DNA of 64,000 bases from Chthoniobacterales bacterium (GTDB lineage Bacteria > Verrucomicrobiota > Verrucomicrobiia > Chthoniobacterales > UBA10450). A program made the position numbers and the translations under genes. The notes under the pieces were generated by a model that was not told where the DNA came from, made no database searches, and saw nothing but the letters and a program-made list of their open reading frames with translations. How positions within the stretch are numbered: the first letter of the stretch is position 1; each line of letters begins with the position of its first letter. Location: contig DATENU010000009.1 of NCBI GenBank assembly GCA_035274845.1, forward strand, positions 62,001 to 126,000. Reading direction: 5' to 3'. This document shows, one piece after another, positions 17,006-26,119 of this stretch.

Positions 17006-17087
17006 AATTCCCATCGATTGCACCGAATTGATCTGGGGCCTGGGCGCCTTTCATTGCCTGACCCAACAGCAGCCGGCGATCCTCTAA
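17006..17087 (+). pseudogene. duplicate 3' end of agmatine deiminase
   Basis: This fragment encodes R-I-I-P-I-D-C-T-E-L-I-W-G-L-G-A-F-H-C-L and T-Q-Q-Q-P-A-I-L then TAA, nearly the C-terminus of AguA including the active-site Cys. A 39-bp stretch (17022-17060) is identical to 15656-15694; the flanks differ mainly at synonymous positions, so both copies evolved as coding sequence. Upstream of about 17006 the resemblance ends. Its stop overlaps the stop of the convergent membrane-protein gene (17084), suggesting that this copy is the original end of aguA. Confidence 0.85.
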
Positions 17088-18547
17088 TCGCCCTTTAGAA
17101 TTGAGTTCACTCTCTGCTGAAGTTGTTCAGAAGTATCGAAATTCTTACGCTGGTGAATGAAAGAAAAGGAGCAGTTAAGCACAATACTTACCGCAGCCAG
17201 CACCGCGGCCAGGGCGTTGATGCTTCGTAGGCGCGGACTCGAACCCAGACGAGCAACGCCAGCCGCCGCGCACATGATCAACGCCGGATAAAAGTCGTGG
17301 AGGTACCGGCCGGTAACCCCCACTGTGGCCAGAACGAGACTGCCGCCGGCAAAAAGAGCCACCGCTGGCAGCCGAGCGCGTTTAAGAGATTCATTCGAAC
17401 CCGAGCCCAGCGCCGCAATACCAATTACGGCGAGAAGCGACAGCGCCGGCATACTGACCGGGACGGTCGAAAACGGTTCAATGACGTCATTGCGCGGCCA
17501 GCCAATGACCGTCTGTTCTTCTTCAGGATACAACCAGGGAAAGTCATCCTTGATCCTGAAACCGTGCACTCCGAAATAGGTGGCAATGGCGCTTGGGACA
17601 TTTCGGAGATGAAGTTGTTTCCCCTGGGTGATTCGCATCCGGATCGGGAACTGATTATAGAAGTCGTAATAGCGCATCGGCATCGGCTCGAACGTTTTGA
17701 ATTTGGCATACCCAACGCCGAAGTAGATCGCCGCCGTGATTGCGACGGCCGCCAGGGCGATCGCGGCCTGTCTCCCTGATCTCTCCACCTTGCCAAGTCC
17801 GAACATTGCGGCCGCAAATGCGGGTTTCCCAGACGCGCGCACAGCTAAGACCGCCGCCACAATTGCCATGGCGAGGACTGCGCCTGCGCCAGTAGTGGCG
17901 CGGCTGTGAAACGACATGAAGGAAAATGCCGCGGCGAGGAGAAGAAATTTCGTCTGCGGTCGCTGAAAATAGCGCGCGAGCGCCCAGGCAAAAAGAAGGG
18001 CAAACGCTCCGCTCCACATCAGAGCTTCATGGAAGGTATAGGAGCGCCCGATGAGGAAGACGACGGTCGAGCCGACGCCGGCAGACACAATGAAAATGGA
18101 ATGCAGGACGCGCTCGCCGGGCGTTGGCTGGCGCTCAGAGCCGTGAAACATTCGAAGCAGGGCGTAAGCGCAAATCAAACTGATCATCGCGGCGGCCAGC
18201 ATCATTACGCGGCTCCATTGCCCATCCATGTTCGGAAAAATTAGAACCAGTGGAATGCGCAAGAGCGCCGGCGCGATCCCGAAGTACCCGTAGGTTTTAC
18301 CCTCGAAGGTGAATGCCTCAAGGCCAATCGCGGAGCGCGGCACGTCGAAATGCCCATGAAGGATGGAGCGCGCGTAAGCGTCGTAGAATCCGCAGAATTC
18401 CTCCGGCTGGAAAAATTTCCAATCGCCCCACGTGACAAACCAGCACCAAACGATCAGCGATACGAAGAAGCTTGGGAGAATGTAGGCATGACGATGCCAC
18501 CACCTTCTCAACGTCGTATCTGAGGGAGAGAACCTGGAATCCTCCAT
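17084..18547 (-). CDS. multi-pass membrane protein, possible GT39/GT-C-type glycosyltransferase
   Basis: About 487 residues with ten or more hydrophobic helices (for example AYILPSFFVSLIVWCWF, VMMLAAAMISLICAYALL, AAIALAAVAITAAIYFG, ALSLLAVIGIAALG). A loop after the first helix carries acidic and aromatic residues (FFQPEEFCGFYDAYARSIL), reminiscent of the catalytic loop of GT-C enzymes that use polyprenyl-phosphate sugars, but no decisive motif is visible. I start at the ATG at 18547 (MEDSRF), shortly before the first helix; an ATG at 18565 and a TTG at 18607 are alternatives. It runs convergent to the aguA 3' remnant, with overlapping stop codons. Confidence 0.7.
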   Translation of the reverse strand: MEDSRFSPSDTTLRRWWHRHAYILPSFFVSLIVWCWFVTWGDWKFFQPEEFCGFYDAYARSILHGHFDVPRSAIGLEAFTFEGKTYGYFGIAPALLRIPLVLIFPNMDGQWSRVMMLAAAMISLICAYALLRMFHGSERQPTPGERVLHSIFIVSAGVGSTVVFLIGRSYTFHEALMWSGAFALLFAWALARYFQRPQTKFLLLAAAFSFMSFHSRATTGAGAVLAMAIVAAVLAVRASGKPAFAAAMFGLGKVERSGRQAAIALAAVAITAAIYFGVGYAKFKTFEPMPMRYYDFYNQFPIRMRITQGKQLHLRNVPSAIATYFGVHGFRIKDDFPWLYPEEEQTVIGWPRNDVIEPFSTVPVSMPALSLLAVIGIAALGSGSNESLKRARLPAVALFAGGSLVLATVGVTGRYLHDFYPALIMCAAAGVARLGSSPRLRSINALAAVLAAVSIVLNCSFSFIHQRKNFDTSEQLQQRVNSILKGD

Positions 18548-18723
18548 GGCTGCAGCCTGTAACATTCGGGCGATGCTTTGAGCAACTCTCAAGCCTCGCC
18601 GGGTCAACTTGGCGCGCTTTGGAGGGTTACTCTGCCGACTTTATGGATGGCTCGGAGACGCTGTCCGGAACGCTCGGTGTTGGGCGATTTACAAACTGAC
18701 CGCGGCTATGAAACCGCCTGCGG

Positions 18724-20442
18724 CTACGGCGGAAGCTTGCCGGATTTTTTTCTTCGGGAGGCCAGCGCAGGTTTTCCTACCAGACGAGATCGGTCCACCG
18801 GACCGGGAGCGTGGAGGGGCGGCCACACCACGGTTTCCGGTTTTGTGCCAAGCTTTTCCATGACATCCGTGAGGCGACGATGGAGTCGGGCCCGCTGGAC
18901 CTCGGATGCTTTGGTTGCATATCTGCGGTCCGCAAGATTCCTTTTCTCCTCTTTGTCATTGCGCAGATCATACATCTCAAACTCGGCTTTCTGGCCGTAA
19001 TGCGGATCAAAGTAGACGGCGTATTTCCAATTCTTTTCCACGATGCAGCGAATGTGCGAAGGCCCCATCTTCTGCGGCTTCGGCGTGGTGACGTAATCGT
19101 CGTCATACGTGTAGTGCACGTAATCCTGCACTTCAGCCCCAGGGTTCTCGAGAATGGGCGTGAGGCTTTTGCCTTGAAACGTCCAATTGGCGGTCTTCAC
19201 GCCCGCGATGTCGGCCATGGTAGGCATCAGGTCGATCAGTCCGGCCAGGGCCTGGGTGGTTTGGGCCTTTGGAAACGTCCGTGGGTTCGAGAAGATCATG
19301 GGCACGTTGAGAGTCTGGCGGTAGACATTGTACATCTTCTGCCGCTGCATCCCGTGGGCCATCGCCATGTCGCCATGGTCACTGATTCGCACGATGAGGG
19401 TCTCCTCCGTGAACTGATTGCGGTCCAGGGCCTCCAACACTTTCATGATCTCCTGATCCACCAGGGAAGTGAGGTAGGCGTAGAATTGCACGTACTTCCG
19501 GGCTTTCGCGCGACTCTTGATGGGGCCGGCAGCCTGGGTCAGTTCGCGCCATTTTTTCTGGATGGTGGGCTTTGTTCCCAGCTTCTCCCGGAGCGTGCCG
19601 GGGAGTTTCACCTTTATGTCCTCGAAGTCCCGGTCGCGGTAGCCGGCGTATTTGTAACGCGGGACTTTCTTGTTTCCCACCTTCACGGCGGCCATAGCCG
19701 TCCCCGGATATGACAAGACATCGTGCGGGTTAACAAGTGACACCACCAGGAAGAACGGTTTTTCGCCATGCTGTTCCCGGTAGTGATTGAGGTAATGAAG
19801 GGCGCTCGCTTCAACGCGCTCCTTCTCCGGAATGTTGTACCCGTAGCGGGCGGATTGGCCCAGTCCGTCGATGAAACGGCGGTCATTGTTGATATCACCG
19901 CCTCCGAAGTTAAACACCGAAGCATCGTCTCCCGCGTCCGGGTAGGTCCATTCCTCAAAACCGTAGCTGTCAGCAATGTTCTTCACGTCCGCCTGCGACC
20001 AGTAGAGCTGGCCGTTTATCTCCGGATCGCCCTGATCATGGTTCTGCAAATGGTCAAAAAACCCGACCGGCTTGTTCAGGTGGAACTTGCCTTTGTAAGC
20101 CACGTTATAGCCCGCAGCCTTCATCATCCTGGCCATCGTCTGGTAATTGCCCGGCAGGATTTGCTGGCCGAGTTGCTTGGGGTTGTTGGGCTGGTCGTAT
20201 TCCAGCACCTGGGTCACCTTGTGATGCGCCGGAAACATGCCGGTGAACAGCGTGGCGCGGCTGGGCGAGCAGGTGCAGCTGTTGCAGTGCGCGCGCTCGA
20301 AGGCCAGGCCGTTTTGGAGCAATCGGTCCATGGCGGGCAGATTCTTTTTCGCCCACTTCGGATCCCAGTTTTGGATCCAGGATTGCTGGTCGGTGATGAG
20401 GAAAACGATGTTTGGTTTTTTTGGCAGGTGAGATAGAGCCAT
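18724..20442 (-). CDS. sulfatase (arylsulfatase family)
   Basis: A 572-residue alkaline-phosphatase-superfamily enzyme that should hydrolyse sulfate esters. Metal-binding NIVFLITDQQ opens the fold; the formylglycine signature is CSPSRATLFTG with Cys58; later come YKGKFHL, the HDVLS and SDHGDMAMAHGM metal and active-site segments. I start at the ATG at 20442 (MALSHLPKKPN) because the family begins just before NIVF; a GTG at 20511 abuts the preceding gene's stop. No signal peptide is seen, unusual for polysaccharide sulfatases. It lies directly downstream of a beta-propeller protein and likely shares its transcript. Substrate unknown. Confidence 0.93.
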   Translation of the reverse strand: MALSHLPKKPNIVFLITDQQSWIQNWDPKWAKKNLPAMDRLLQNGLAFERAHCNSCTCSPSRATLFTGMFPAHHKVTQVLEYDQPNNPKQLGQQILPGNYQTMARMMKAAGYNVAYKGKFHLNKPVGFFDHLQNHDQGDPEINGQLYWSQADVKNIADSYGFEEWTYPDAGDDASVFNFGGGDINNDRRFIDGLGQSARYGYNIPEKERVEASALHYLNHYREQHGEKPFFLVVSLVNPHDVLSYPGTAMAAVKVGNKKVPRYKYAGYRDRDFEDIKVKLPGTLREKLGTKPTIQKKWRELTQAAGPIKSRAKARKYVQFYAYLTSLVDQEIMKVLEALDRNQFTEETLIVRISDHGDMAMAHGMQRQKMYNVYRQTLNVPMIFSNPRTFPKAQTTQALAGLIDLMPTMADIAGVKTANWTFQGKSLTPILENPGAEVQDYVHYTYDDDYVTTPKPQKMGPSHIRCIVEKNWKYAVYFDPHYGQKAEFEMYDLRNDKEEKRNLADRRYATKASEVQRARLHRRLTDVMEKLGTKPETVVWPPLHAPGPVDRSRLVGKPALASRRKKSGKLPP

Positions 20443-20511
20443 AGCAGTTGTGGGTTCGGGTTGCGTTGTCGCGGGAGAGTTTAACTCGGCGGCACCAAGC
20501 GCGCGTGGCAC

Positions 20512-21900
20512 CTAGGCCGGCCGCCAGACTGTGAGGCCGCCAAAGACGCTGAGATAGGCGGCGCCGTCAGGTCCTATTGTCAGGCCAGAATACCAATTGT
20601 TGCTCGCCTCCTCCAGCTCGGCGAGGTCGGGGAACTTGATGTAGGGCGAAACCTTGACCGGTGCCCCGTATTGGAAATCCAAGGCAGCCCAATACCATCC
20701 ATGTGGGTCTTTGATATAAGTGTAGATCATTCCATCCCCGGTGGAGAGCTGCGAGACGACTGAAGGCACGGCGAGCGTGTTGTTGGCCCAAACCACCTGT
20801 GACTTTCCCATCGTCGGATCAAAATCGACCCGGTTTACCCCTGGTGTCGTCATGTTGGCGCCGGCGGTGCTGCCGATAGTACTGTTGCCATAATTATTCT
20901 CGACGATAATTGACCGGTTCACCGCGATTAGTGAATTTTCGCACGCATTCTGTTTCCCCTGTTCCGTAAACACAGTCTGCTGGGCCACGAGTTTGCCGGT
21001 ATCGCGCCGATACACGTTCACGTGCATGTATTCGGCGTTGTCGGTGATGGCCACGAACTGGTTGCCCTGAAAATCGTCAAAGCAGGTAGGGGTCGTGCCG
21101 CTGCCGATCTGGTTTTGGCCGGGCTTTATCTGGGTGGTATCGCCGCGGTCATATGTCGTCCGCCAAACGCTTACCGGTCCGTTGGGCGACGCCTTATAAC
21201 AATACAACGCATAGTCCGTCACGATGTAGACCCCTCCTTTGCCGTCACTTGCCAGGGATTTGGTGATGGTTTCGGCGGAGTTCGCCCCGGGGACATTGCG
21301 TACGTTGCCTCCATAGATGGCCTGGGTGGCCTTTTCCACGTAGCCAACGCCGCCTTGATTGGAAATATACCAAATATTACCGAGGCTGTCCGGCAGCACT
21401 GAGTTTAAGACATCGTCGATTGCGATCATTCGGACGAGGCCATAAGCGTTGATCTGAACGAGTTGGTTGTTGCCGGTGGAGTAGATCCGGATCTGTTGGT
21501 CGGCGGTGACGCAAACAACGTTGCTGTTTTGGTCCAGATAGAAATAGCCTCCCGCAAAACTGATCTTGCCAGTGGTGTTCTGCTGGCGTTGCGGCAACGC
21601 GGCTTTGGCCAGGGTATTGAGCGTCTTGGGGTCGATTAACAGGATGGTTGGTTCGCCCCCAGGCATGTCGGAACTGCCAATGTGGATGGTGACCAGCTGG
21701 TTCTTGTTATTGAAGGCCATGGTTGCCGCAATCCCCGGAGGCGTAATCACCTTTTGCTGCACCGTCTGGTTCGGCGCGGAGGCCGGACCTTTCACGGCCC
21801 CGGTGTCGGTCATGTAAGAGTTGAGATGGATGCCGCTGAAACCGTTGGGGGCCATGAAGGGATTTTGATAAATGGGAGGGGTGTTAATGGGAGTTGGCAT
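20512..21900 (-). CDS. beta-propeller-like protein of unknown function
   Basis: A 462-residue protein with repeated blade-like motifs (GNIWYISNQGGVG, GGVYIVTDYALYCY, FVAITDNAEYMHVNVY, GAAYLSVFGGLTVW), suggesting a six- to seven-bladed propeller. No catalytic motif or export signal is visible; the N-terminus is Pro/Asn rich (MPTPINTPPIYQNPF). The start at 21900 is supported by one of the few good Shine-Dalgarno sites in the window (AGGAG, eight bases upstream). It precedes the sulfatase on the same strand and is divergent from another propeller gene at 22231, so the three may form one functional group, perhaps for a sulfated or aromatic substrate. Confidence 0.75.
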   Translation of the reverse strand: MPTPINTPPIYQNPFMAPNGFSGIHLNSYMTDTGAVKGPASAPNQTVQQKVITPPGIAATMAFNNKNQLVTIHIGSSDMPGGEPTILLIDPKTLNTLAKAALPQRQQNTTGKISFAGGYFYLDQNSNVVCVTADQQIRIYSTGNNQLVQINAYGLVRMIAIDDVLNSVLPDSLGNIWYISNQGGVGYVEKATQAIYGGNVRNVPGANSAETITKSLASDGKGGVYIVTDYALYCYKASPNGPVSVWRTTYDRGDTTQIKPGQNQIGSGTTPTCFDDFQGNQFVAITDNAEYMHVNVYRRDTGKLVAQQTVFTEQGKQNACENSLIAVNRSIIVENNYGNSTIGSTAGANMTTPGVNRVDFDPTMGKSQVVWANNTLAVPSVVSQLSTGDGMIYTYIKDPHGWYWAALDFQYGAPVKVSPYIKFPDLAELEEASNNWYSGLTIGPDGAAYLSVFGGLTVWRPA

Positions 21901-22230
21901 GGGGATTCTCCTGCGGGGTTGGGTGGACTGTTGATTGGGGATTGCTCGGAAATCTCTTTGCGCCGCAGCACCGTGGCTGGTCAAAACGCTGAAAACGGGG
22001 AATGACCGGGACTGGGTCGGCTCGGGGAAGCTTCGGTTGCGACGAGGGTCATGGAATCGGGGTCTGTTTCGAGTATGACGGCGAGCTTCCCTCTGCCAAG
22101 TACTTTTTCAGCAGCAGTTTGGGGAGAGGTTCCAGGCCGGCAAGGGCCGCGGGCTTAAGGCACGAATACGGGCCTCTTGTTAGGCAAAATGACAATTGAC
22201 ACCTGCGAGGGCGCTTGATTTCATACTGCG
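21892..22230. promoter_or_regulatory. divergent promoter region between two propeller genes
   Basis: This 330-bp gap (21901-22230) holds the AGGAG ribosome site of the leftward gene near 21909-21913 and, for the rightward gene, a perfect TTGACA at 22196-22201. The matching -10 is weak (TTTCAT 17 bases on, or CATACT 20 bases on), so transcription would start very close to the ATG at 22231. A short frame at 22002-22199 has no homologue I know and is left out. No repeat or RNA was seen. Confidence 0.35.
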
Positions 22231-24183
22231 ATGAAAAGGCCCCCCATGACAGGAACCGTTCAGTCAGGCGGAACCGGTAAGCCCGTGCCTCTTGCTGGCG
22301 CGCTCGTGACCGTCCTTGAAGCGAGCGCGAATGCGCCCGTGGCGGTAGGAACCGCGAAGACAGATGCCGCCGGCAAGTTCTCTCTCAACCCTTCTGGCAC
22401 GGTGTCCGACGGCATCTTCTACGCTACCGCGACTCTGGGGGGCGGCGTTCAACTGGTCACGATTATCGGTCCGGACATCCCGGATTCCATTACTATCAAC
22501 GAGTTGACGACGGTAGCCGCCGCCTTCTCCATGGCGCAGTTCGCGCAAAACGGGCTCATCGCGGGCAGCGCTTTCGGGCTGCGGATCGCATCGGGGATGA
22601 ACGACAACCTGGTCTCCCCAGCCAGGGGCGCTTCTTCACGGGTCCTCCTAAATTCTCCCAACGGGGATGAGACAAACTCCCTGCGTTCGACATGTTCACT
22701 CGCCAATCTGCTCGCGGCCTGCGTCCAATCGCAGGATGGCGCTGTCGAGACACTGTTCGCGCTCACTACGCCGCCGGACGGAACCGCCCCGACTGACACA
22801 TTTCAGGCTCTGGTCAACCTGGCCCGCTATCCGGCGAACAACGTCGCGAAAATCTACAACGCCCCAGCCGTGGAGATGTACTCGCCGTCGCTCCAGCAAT
22901 TAGATCCGCCGCTCCAGCAGGTCCCCGATGCCTGGACTATCGCGGTCAAGGTCAACGACTCAGGCGATCGCTTGAGGGGTTTCGGAGGACCCGGCAACCT
23001 CATCTTCGACCAAAACGGCTATGCCTGGATTACCAACAACGTCCGCCAGGGCCATGCGAAGTCCGCGCAGTACAACATCGTCCTCAAGCCGAACGGTAAG
23101 CCAGCCGACGGCGAGAACGGCGCGCCCAAATCCCCCATCACCGGCGGCGGCATTCTGGGCGGCGGCTTCGGCATCGAGATCGACACCCGCGGGACCGTTT
23201 GGATGGGTAATTTCGGCTGGGGTGGCCGCAATCCAAAGCCTGGCGTCCATGGCAGCGTCTCTCAGTTTAACGGCGACGGAACACCCATCTCGGGAAAAAA
23301 AGGCTACGACGGCGGCGTAAACCGCGCACAGGGAATAGTTTCGGATCCAGACAACAACATCTGGATCGCGAGCTACGACTCCAATCAACTGGTCGTCTTT
23401 CCAAATGGCGATCCGGCAGGATCGTCCTCGTTTCCCGCTCACGAAAAAACCGTCCCGCATGATGAGAACTGCCCGTTCGACATCGCCCTTACGCCTGATG
23501 GAAGCGGCATCTGGGTTACCCATAGTGGTGGCCTCAGGGCCGAAAGCCGGGGCAGCCTCTGCAAGTATGTCATCGAGGGCGGCGCTTTAACACGGCAGTT
23601 CAAGGTGGACGCGGGACCAACTGGCCATTTTCAATCGCTCAAGGGCATGTCGATTGACTCTCAGGGCAACGCCTGGATTGCTTCGGGCGGGCAGGGAGTT
23701 TATTTCGTCAGCTGTGACGGCACGGAAGTGTTGGGGCCGTTCACCAAGGGCGGCATTTCCGGCCCGTGGAGCGTGTCGGTGGACGGCGACGACAATGTGT
23801 GGGTCGCTAACTTTGGCCCCATGGAACCGGGCAACGTCTACCCTGGGGCTCTCTCGAAGCTGGCGGGTGCCAACCCCGAAACCCGCCCTCCCGGTAAAGA
23901 TTTGGGAGACTCGATCTCCCCGTCTACCGGATATACCCTCCCTTCAGCAGGAAGCCAGGTGCTCCTTCATAACGGCCATCCGCTCTATGGTCGCGGACGT
24001 CCCCCGAGCTTCGTTCCCTTTATGCGCCAGACCAACTGTCTTATCGACCAGGCCGGGAACGTCTGGGCTCTCAACAACTGGAAACCCAGTTTCGACGTCG
24101 ACGTCGGCCAACACGGCAACCCCGGCGGCGATGGTATTGTCATTTTTGTCGGCGTCGCCAAACCTCCCGGCACGAAAAACTGA
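22231..24183 (+). CDS. NHL/Vgb-type beta-propeller protein with N-terminal transthyretin-like domain
   Basis: A 650-residue protein. Residues about 5-75 resemble a carboxypeptidase-regulatory/CNA-B-like beta-sandwich (VPLAGALVTVLEA, GTAKTDAAGKFSLNPSG). From about residue 235 come propeller blades with the NHL/streptogramin-lyase pattern: YAWITNNVRQG, GTVWMGNFGWG, NNIWIASYDSNQLVVF, SGIWVTHSGG, GNAWIASGGQGVYFV, DNVWVANFGP, GNVWALNNWKP. It lacks a recognisable signal peptide, as does the neighbour at 20512. Divergent from that gene and the sulfatase. Function unknown; binding or lyase activity are both possible. Confidence 0.78.
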   Translation: MKRPPMTGTVQSGGTGKPVPLAGALVTVLEASANAPVAVGTAKTDAAGKFSLNPSGTVSDGIFYATATLGGGVQLVTIIGPDIPDSITINELTTVAAAFSMAQFAQNGLIAGSAFGLRIASGMNDNLVSPARGASSRVLLNSPNGDETNSLRSTCSLANLLAACVQSQDGAVETLFALTTPPDGTAPTDTFQALVNLARYPANNVAKIYNAPAVEMYSPSLQQLDPPLQQVPDAWTIAVKVNDSGDRLRGFGGPGNLIFDQNGYAWITNNVRQGHAKSAQYNIVLKPNGKPADGENGAPKSPITGGGILGGGFGIEIDTRGTVWMGNFGWGGRNPKPGVHGSVSQFNGDGTPISGKKGYDGGVNRAQGIVSDPDNNIWIASYDSNQLVVFPNGDPAGSSSFPAHEKTVPHDENCPFDIALTPDGSGIWVTHSGGLRAESRGSLCKYVIEGGALTRQFKVDAGPTGHFQSLKGMSIDSQGNAWIASGGQGVYFVSCDGTEVLGPFTKGGISGPWSVSVDGDDNVWVANFGPMEPGNVYPGALSKLAGANPETRPPGKDLGDSISPSTGYTLPSAGSQVLLHNGHPLYGRGRPPSFVPFMRQTNCLIDQAGNVWALNNWKPSFDVDVGQHGNPGGDGIVIFVGVAKPPGTKN

Positions 24184-24227
24184 TAGCGTCGGTTCAGGCG
24201 CTCGAGCGAAGACGGAATCCTTGGAGA

Positions 24228-24896
24228 TTAATGGCGTGTCGCCGCGATCTTCCGGACCAACGGATCGAGGACGCGCCAGACAGTGTCCGCCAGCACCCTC
24301 TGGCCGGCAGCGTTGGGGTGGACGCGGTCCCATTGGTTTAGTTTCGGGTCGCCGGCGACGCCTTCGAGAAAATAAGGGATCAGAGAGGTGCGATTTTTCT
24401 CCGCCAGGGTGGCGAACATTTGCCCAAACGCGCTCAGGTAATCAGCGCTCGTGTAACCGGGCAACTGCATCCCCGCCAGGACGATCGATATTCCCGGCTG
24501 CCGGGCGCGCGCCTGGTCGATGATCGCCTGAAGGTTGGACCGGATTTGATCGATCTCGACGCCGCGAAACGCGTCGTTGATCCCGAGCTCGACGATGAGG
24601 ATATCGATGTGCTTGTGCGCCCGCAGAATCGCCGGGAGCCGCCGTAGCCCTCCCGCGGTGGTGTCGCCGCTGGAACCGGCATTGACGATCTCGAAATCGT
24701 AACCGGCCGCGCGCATTTTCTCGCCAATCAGCGCCGGGTAAGCCTGTTTGCGCGACAGGCCAAAACCGGCCGTCAAACTATCGCCGAGCGCCACGATCGT
24801 TATCATTTTCGAAGCATCGCCTTTCGCCGGCTGGGCGGATTGGATAGGTGCGAGGGCCAGAAGGGCGACGAACGCGCCGATGAATTCAATCTTCAC
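24228..24896 (-). CDS. secreted SGNH hydrolase (TesA-like arylesterase/lysophospholipase)
   Basis: A 222-residue esterase with the four SGNH blocks: ALGDSLTAGFGLS with the nucleophile Ser, NAGSSGDTTAGG, VELGINDAFRG, and DRVHPNAAG carrying the catalytic Asp and His. A signal peptide (KIEFIGAFVALLALAPIQSAQ) places it in the periplasm. I prefer the GTG start at 24896 because AAGGAG lies four bases upstream and the signal peptide then begins correctly; the ATG at 24923 would add nine residues. It likely hydrolyses short-chain esters or lysophospholipids. Its 3' end faces the propeller gene at 22231. Confidence 0.9.
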   Translation of the reverse strand: MKIEFIGAFVALLALAPIQSAQPAKGDASKMITIVALGDSLTAGFGLSRKQAYPALIGEKMRAAGYDFEIVNAGSSGDTTAGGLRRLPAILRAHKHIDILIVELGINDAFRGVEIDQIRSNLQAIIDQARARQPGISIVLAGMQLPGYTSADYLSAFGQMFATLAEKNRTSLIPYFLEGVAGDPKLNQWDRVHPNAAGQRVLADTVWRVLDPLVRKIAATRH

Positions 24897-25030
24897 GAAA
24901 CTCCTTGGACGAAATACCGGCATTTCCGTTCAAATACCCGCCACGTTTCCTATTTGCGTTCCCGATTCGGCACAATTAGTAACTTACCCGCTCCCGGAAA
25001 CCGGGCGGCTCAACTCAACCACTCTTTCCT

Positions 25031-26032
25031 ATGGCAACCTATGGCATCAACGGCTTCGGCCGAATCGGTCGCAACGTCCTCCGCGCAATGGACCAAAGCG
25101 ACGTCAAACGCATCGCGGCGATTAACGATCTCACTGATACCCACACCCTCGCCCACCTCCTAAAATGGGACTCGGTTCACGGGAAATTTGACGGCGAGAT
25201 CGGCTACGATCCGGAAAACATCATCGTCCGCGGACACAAAATTAAGGTCCTGAAAGAGCGCGACCCGGGCAATCTTCCCTGGAAAGACCTCGGGGTCGAC
25301 GTCGTCCTGGAATCGACCGGCTTTTTCACCAGCCGCGACAAGGCGGAGCTTCACCTGACCAAGGGCGGCGCGAAACGGGTCCTGATCAGCGCTCCGGCGA
25401 AGAACCCGGATCTCACCCTTTGTCTCGGGATCAATGACGATCTCTACGACGGGAGCAAGCATTTCATCATCTCGAACGCGAGCTGCACCACGAACTGCCT
25501 CGCTTCGATGGCGAAAGTGCTCCACGACAACTTCGGGATCGTGAACGGATTCATGAGCACGATTCACAGTTACACGAACGACCAGCGCATCCTCGATCTG
25601 CCGCACGAAGATTTGCGCCGGGCCCGGGCGGGCGCGGTCAGCATCATCCCGTCGAGCACCGGTGCGGCGAAAGCGATCGGCGAAGTGATTCCGGCGTTGA
25701 ACGGGAAGTTAAACGGCGGCGCCTTTCGCGTTCCGACGCCTGACGGTTCGGTGACAGATTTCACCGCGATCGTCGAGAAGGACGCGACGGTTGATTCAAT
25801 CAACAACGCCTTTAAGGAGGCGGCCGCGAGCAAGCGTTACCAGAACATCCTCGAATACAGCGACGAGCCACTGGTCTCGATCGACATCGTGGGCAACCCG
25901 CACTCCTGCATTTTCGACAGCAAGCTGACCATGACCCACGGCGGCAAGTTTGTGAAGATCGTCGGGTGGTACGACAACGAGTGGGGTTACAGCAATCGTT
26001 GCGTCCAGATGCTGGAGTTGCTCGGGAAATAG
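25031..26032 (+). CDS. gap: glyceraldehyde-3-phosphate dehydrogenase, type I
   Basis: A 333-residue glycolytic enzyme converting glyceraldehyde-3-phosphate to 1,3-bisphosphoglycerate with NAD. The Rossmann entry GINGFGRIGRNVLRA, the active-site SNASCTTNCL with catalytic Cys, the following HSYTNDQ segment and the C-terminal WYDNEWGYSNR are intact. It begins a glycolytic cluster with pgk and, after a two-gene interruption, tpiA. A weak promoter-like pair (TTGCGT near 24954, TAGTAA 17 bases on) lies upstream; no Shine-Dalgarno is evident before the ATG. Confidence 0.98.
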   Translation: MATYGINGFGRIGRNVLRAMDQSDVKRIAAINDLTDTHTLAHLLKWDSVHGKFDGEIGYDPENIIVRGHKIKVLKERDPGNLPWKDLGVDVVLESTGFFTSRDKAELHLTKGGAKRVLISAPAKNPDLTLCLGINDDLYDGSKHFIISNASCTTNCLASMAKVLHDNFGIVNGFMSTIHSYTNDQRILDLPHEDLRRARAGAVSIIPSSTGAAKAIGEVIPALNGKLNGGAFRVPTPDGSVTDFTAIVEKDATVDSINNAFKEAAASKRYQNILEYSDEPLVSIDIVGNPHSCIFDSKLTMTHGGKFVKIVGWYDNEWGYSNRCVQMLELLGK

Positions 26033-26044
26033 CCTGCGGGCGGC

Positions 26045-26118
26045 AATGGAGTAGTGGAGTGATGGAGTAATGATTCCTTCTCTGCCAACCCTCCATTACT
26101 CCACTACTCCATTACTCC
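26045..26118. repeat. palindrome with GGAGTAATGGAGTAGT words, abutting pgk
   Basis: The left part (26045-26072) repeats TGGAGTAGTGGAG and GATGGAGTAATG; the right part (about 26091-26118) repeats CTCCATTACTCCACTACTCC. They pair with one another and end one base before the pgk ATG. No ribosome site is present between element and start. Confidence 0.75.
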
Positions 26119-26119
26119 A

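Noticed and set aside
16820..17023. Small leftward frame upstream of the TIR gene
   Set aside because: Random-looking composition, ends in the aguA remnant; no family or translation signal.
22002..22199. Short frame MTGTGSARGS... in the divergent promoter gap
   Set aside because: No recognisable domain or ribosome site; could be a remnant but evidence is too weak.
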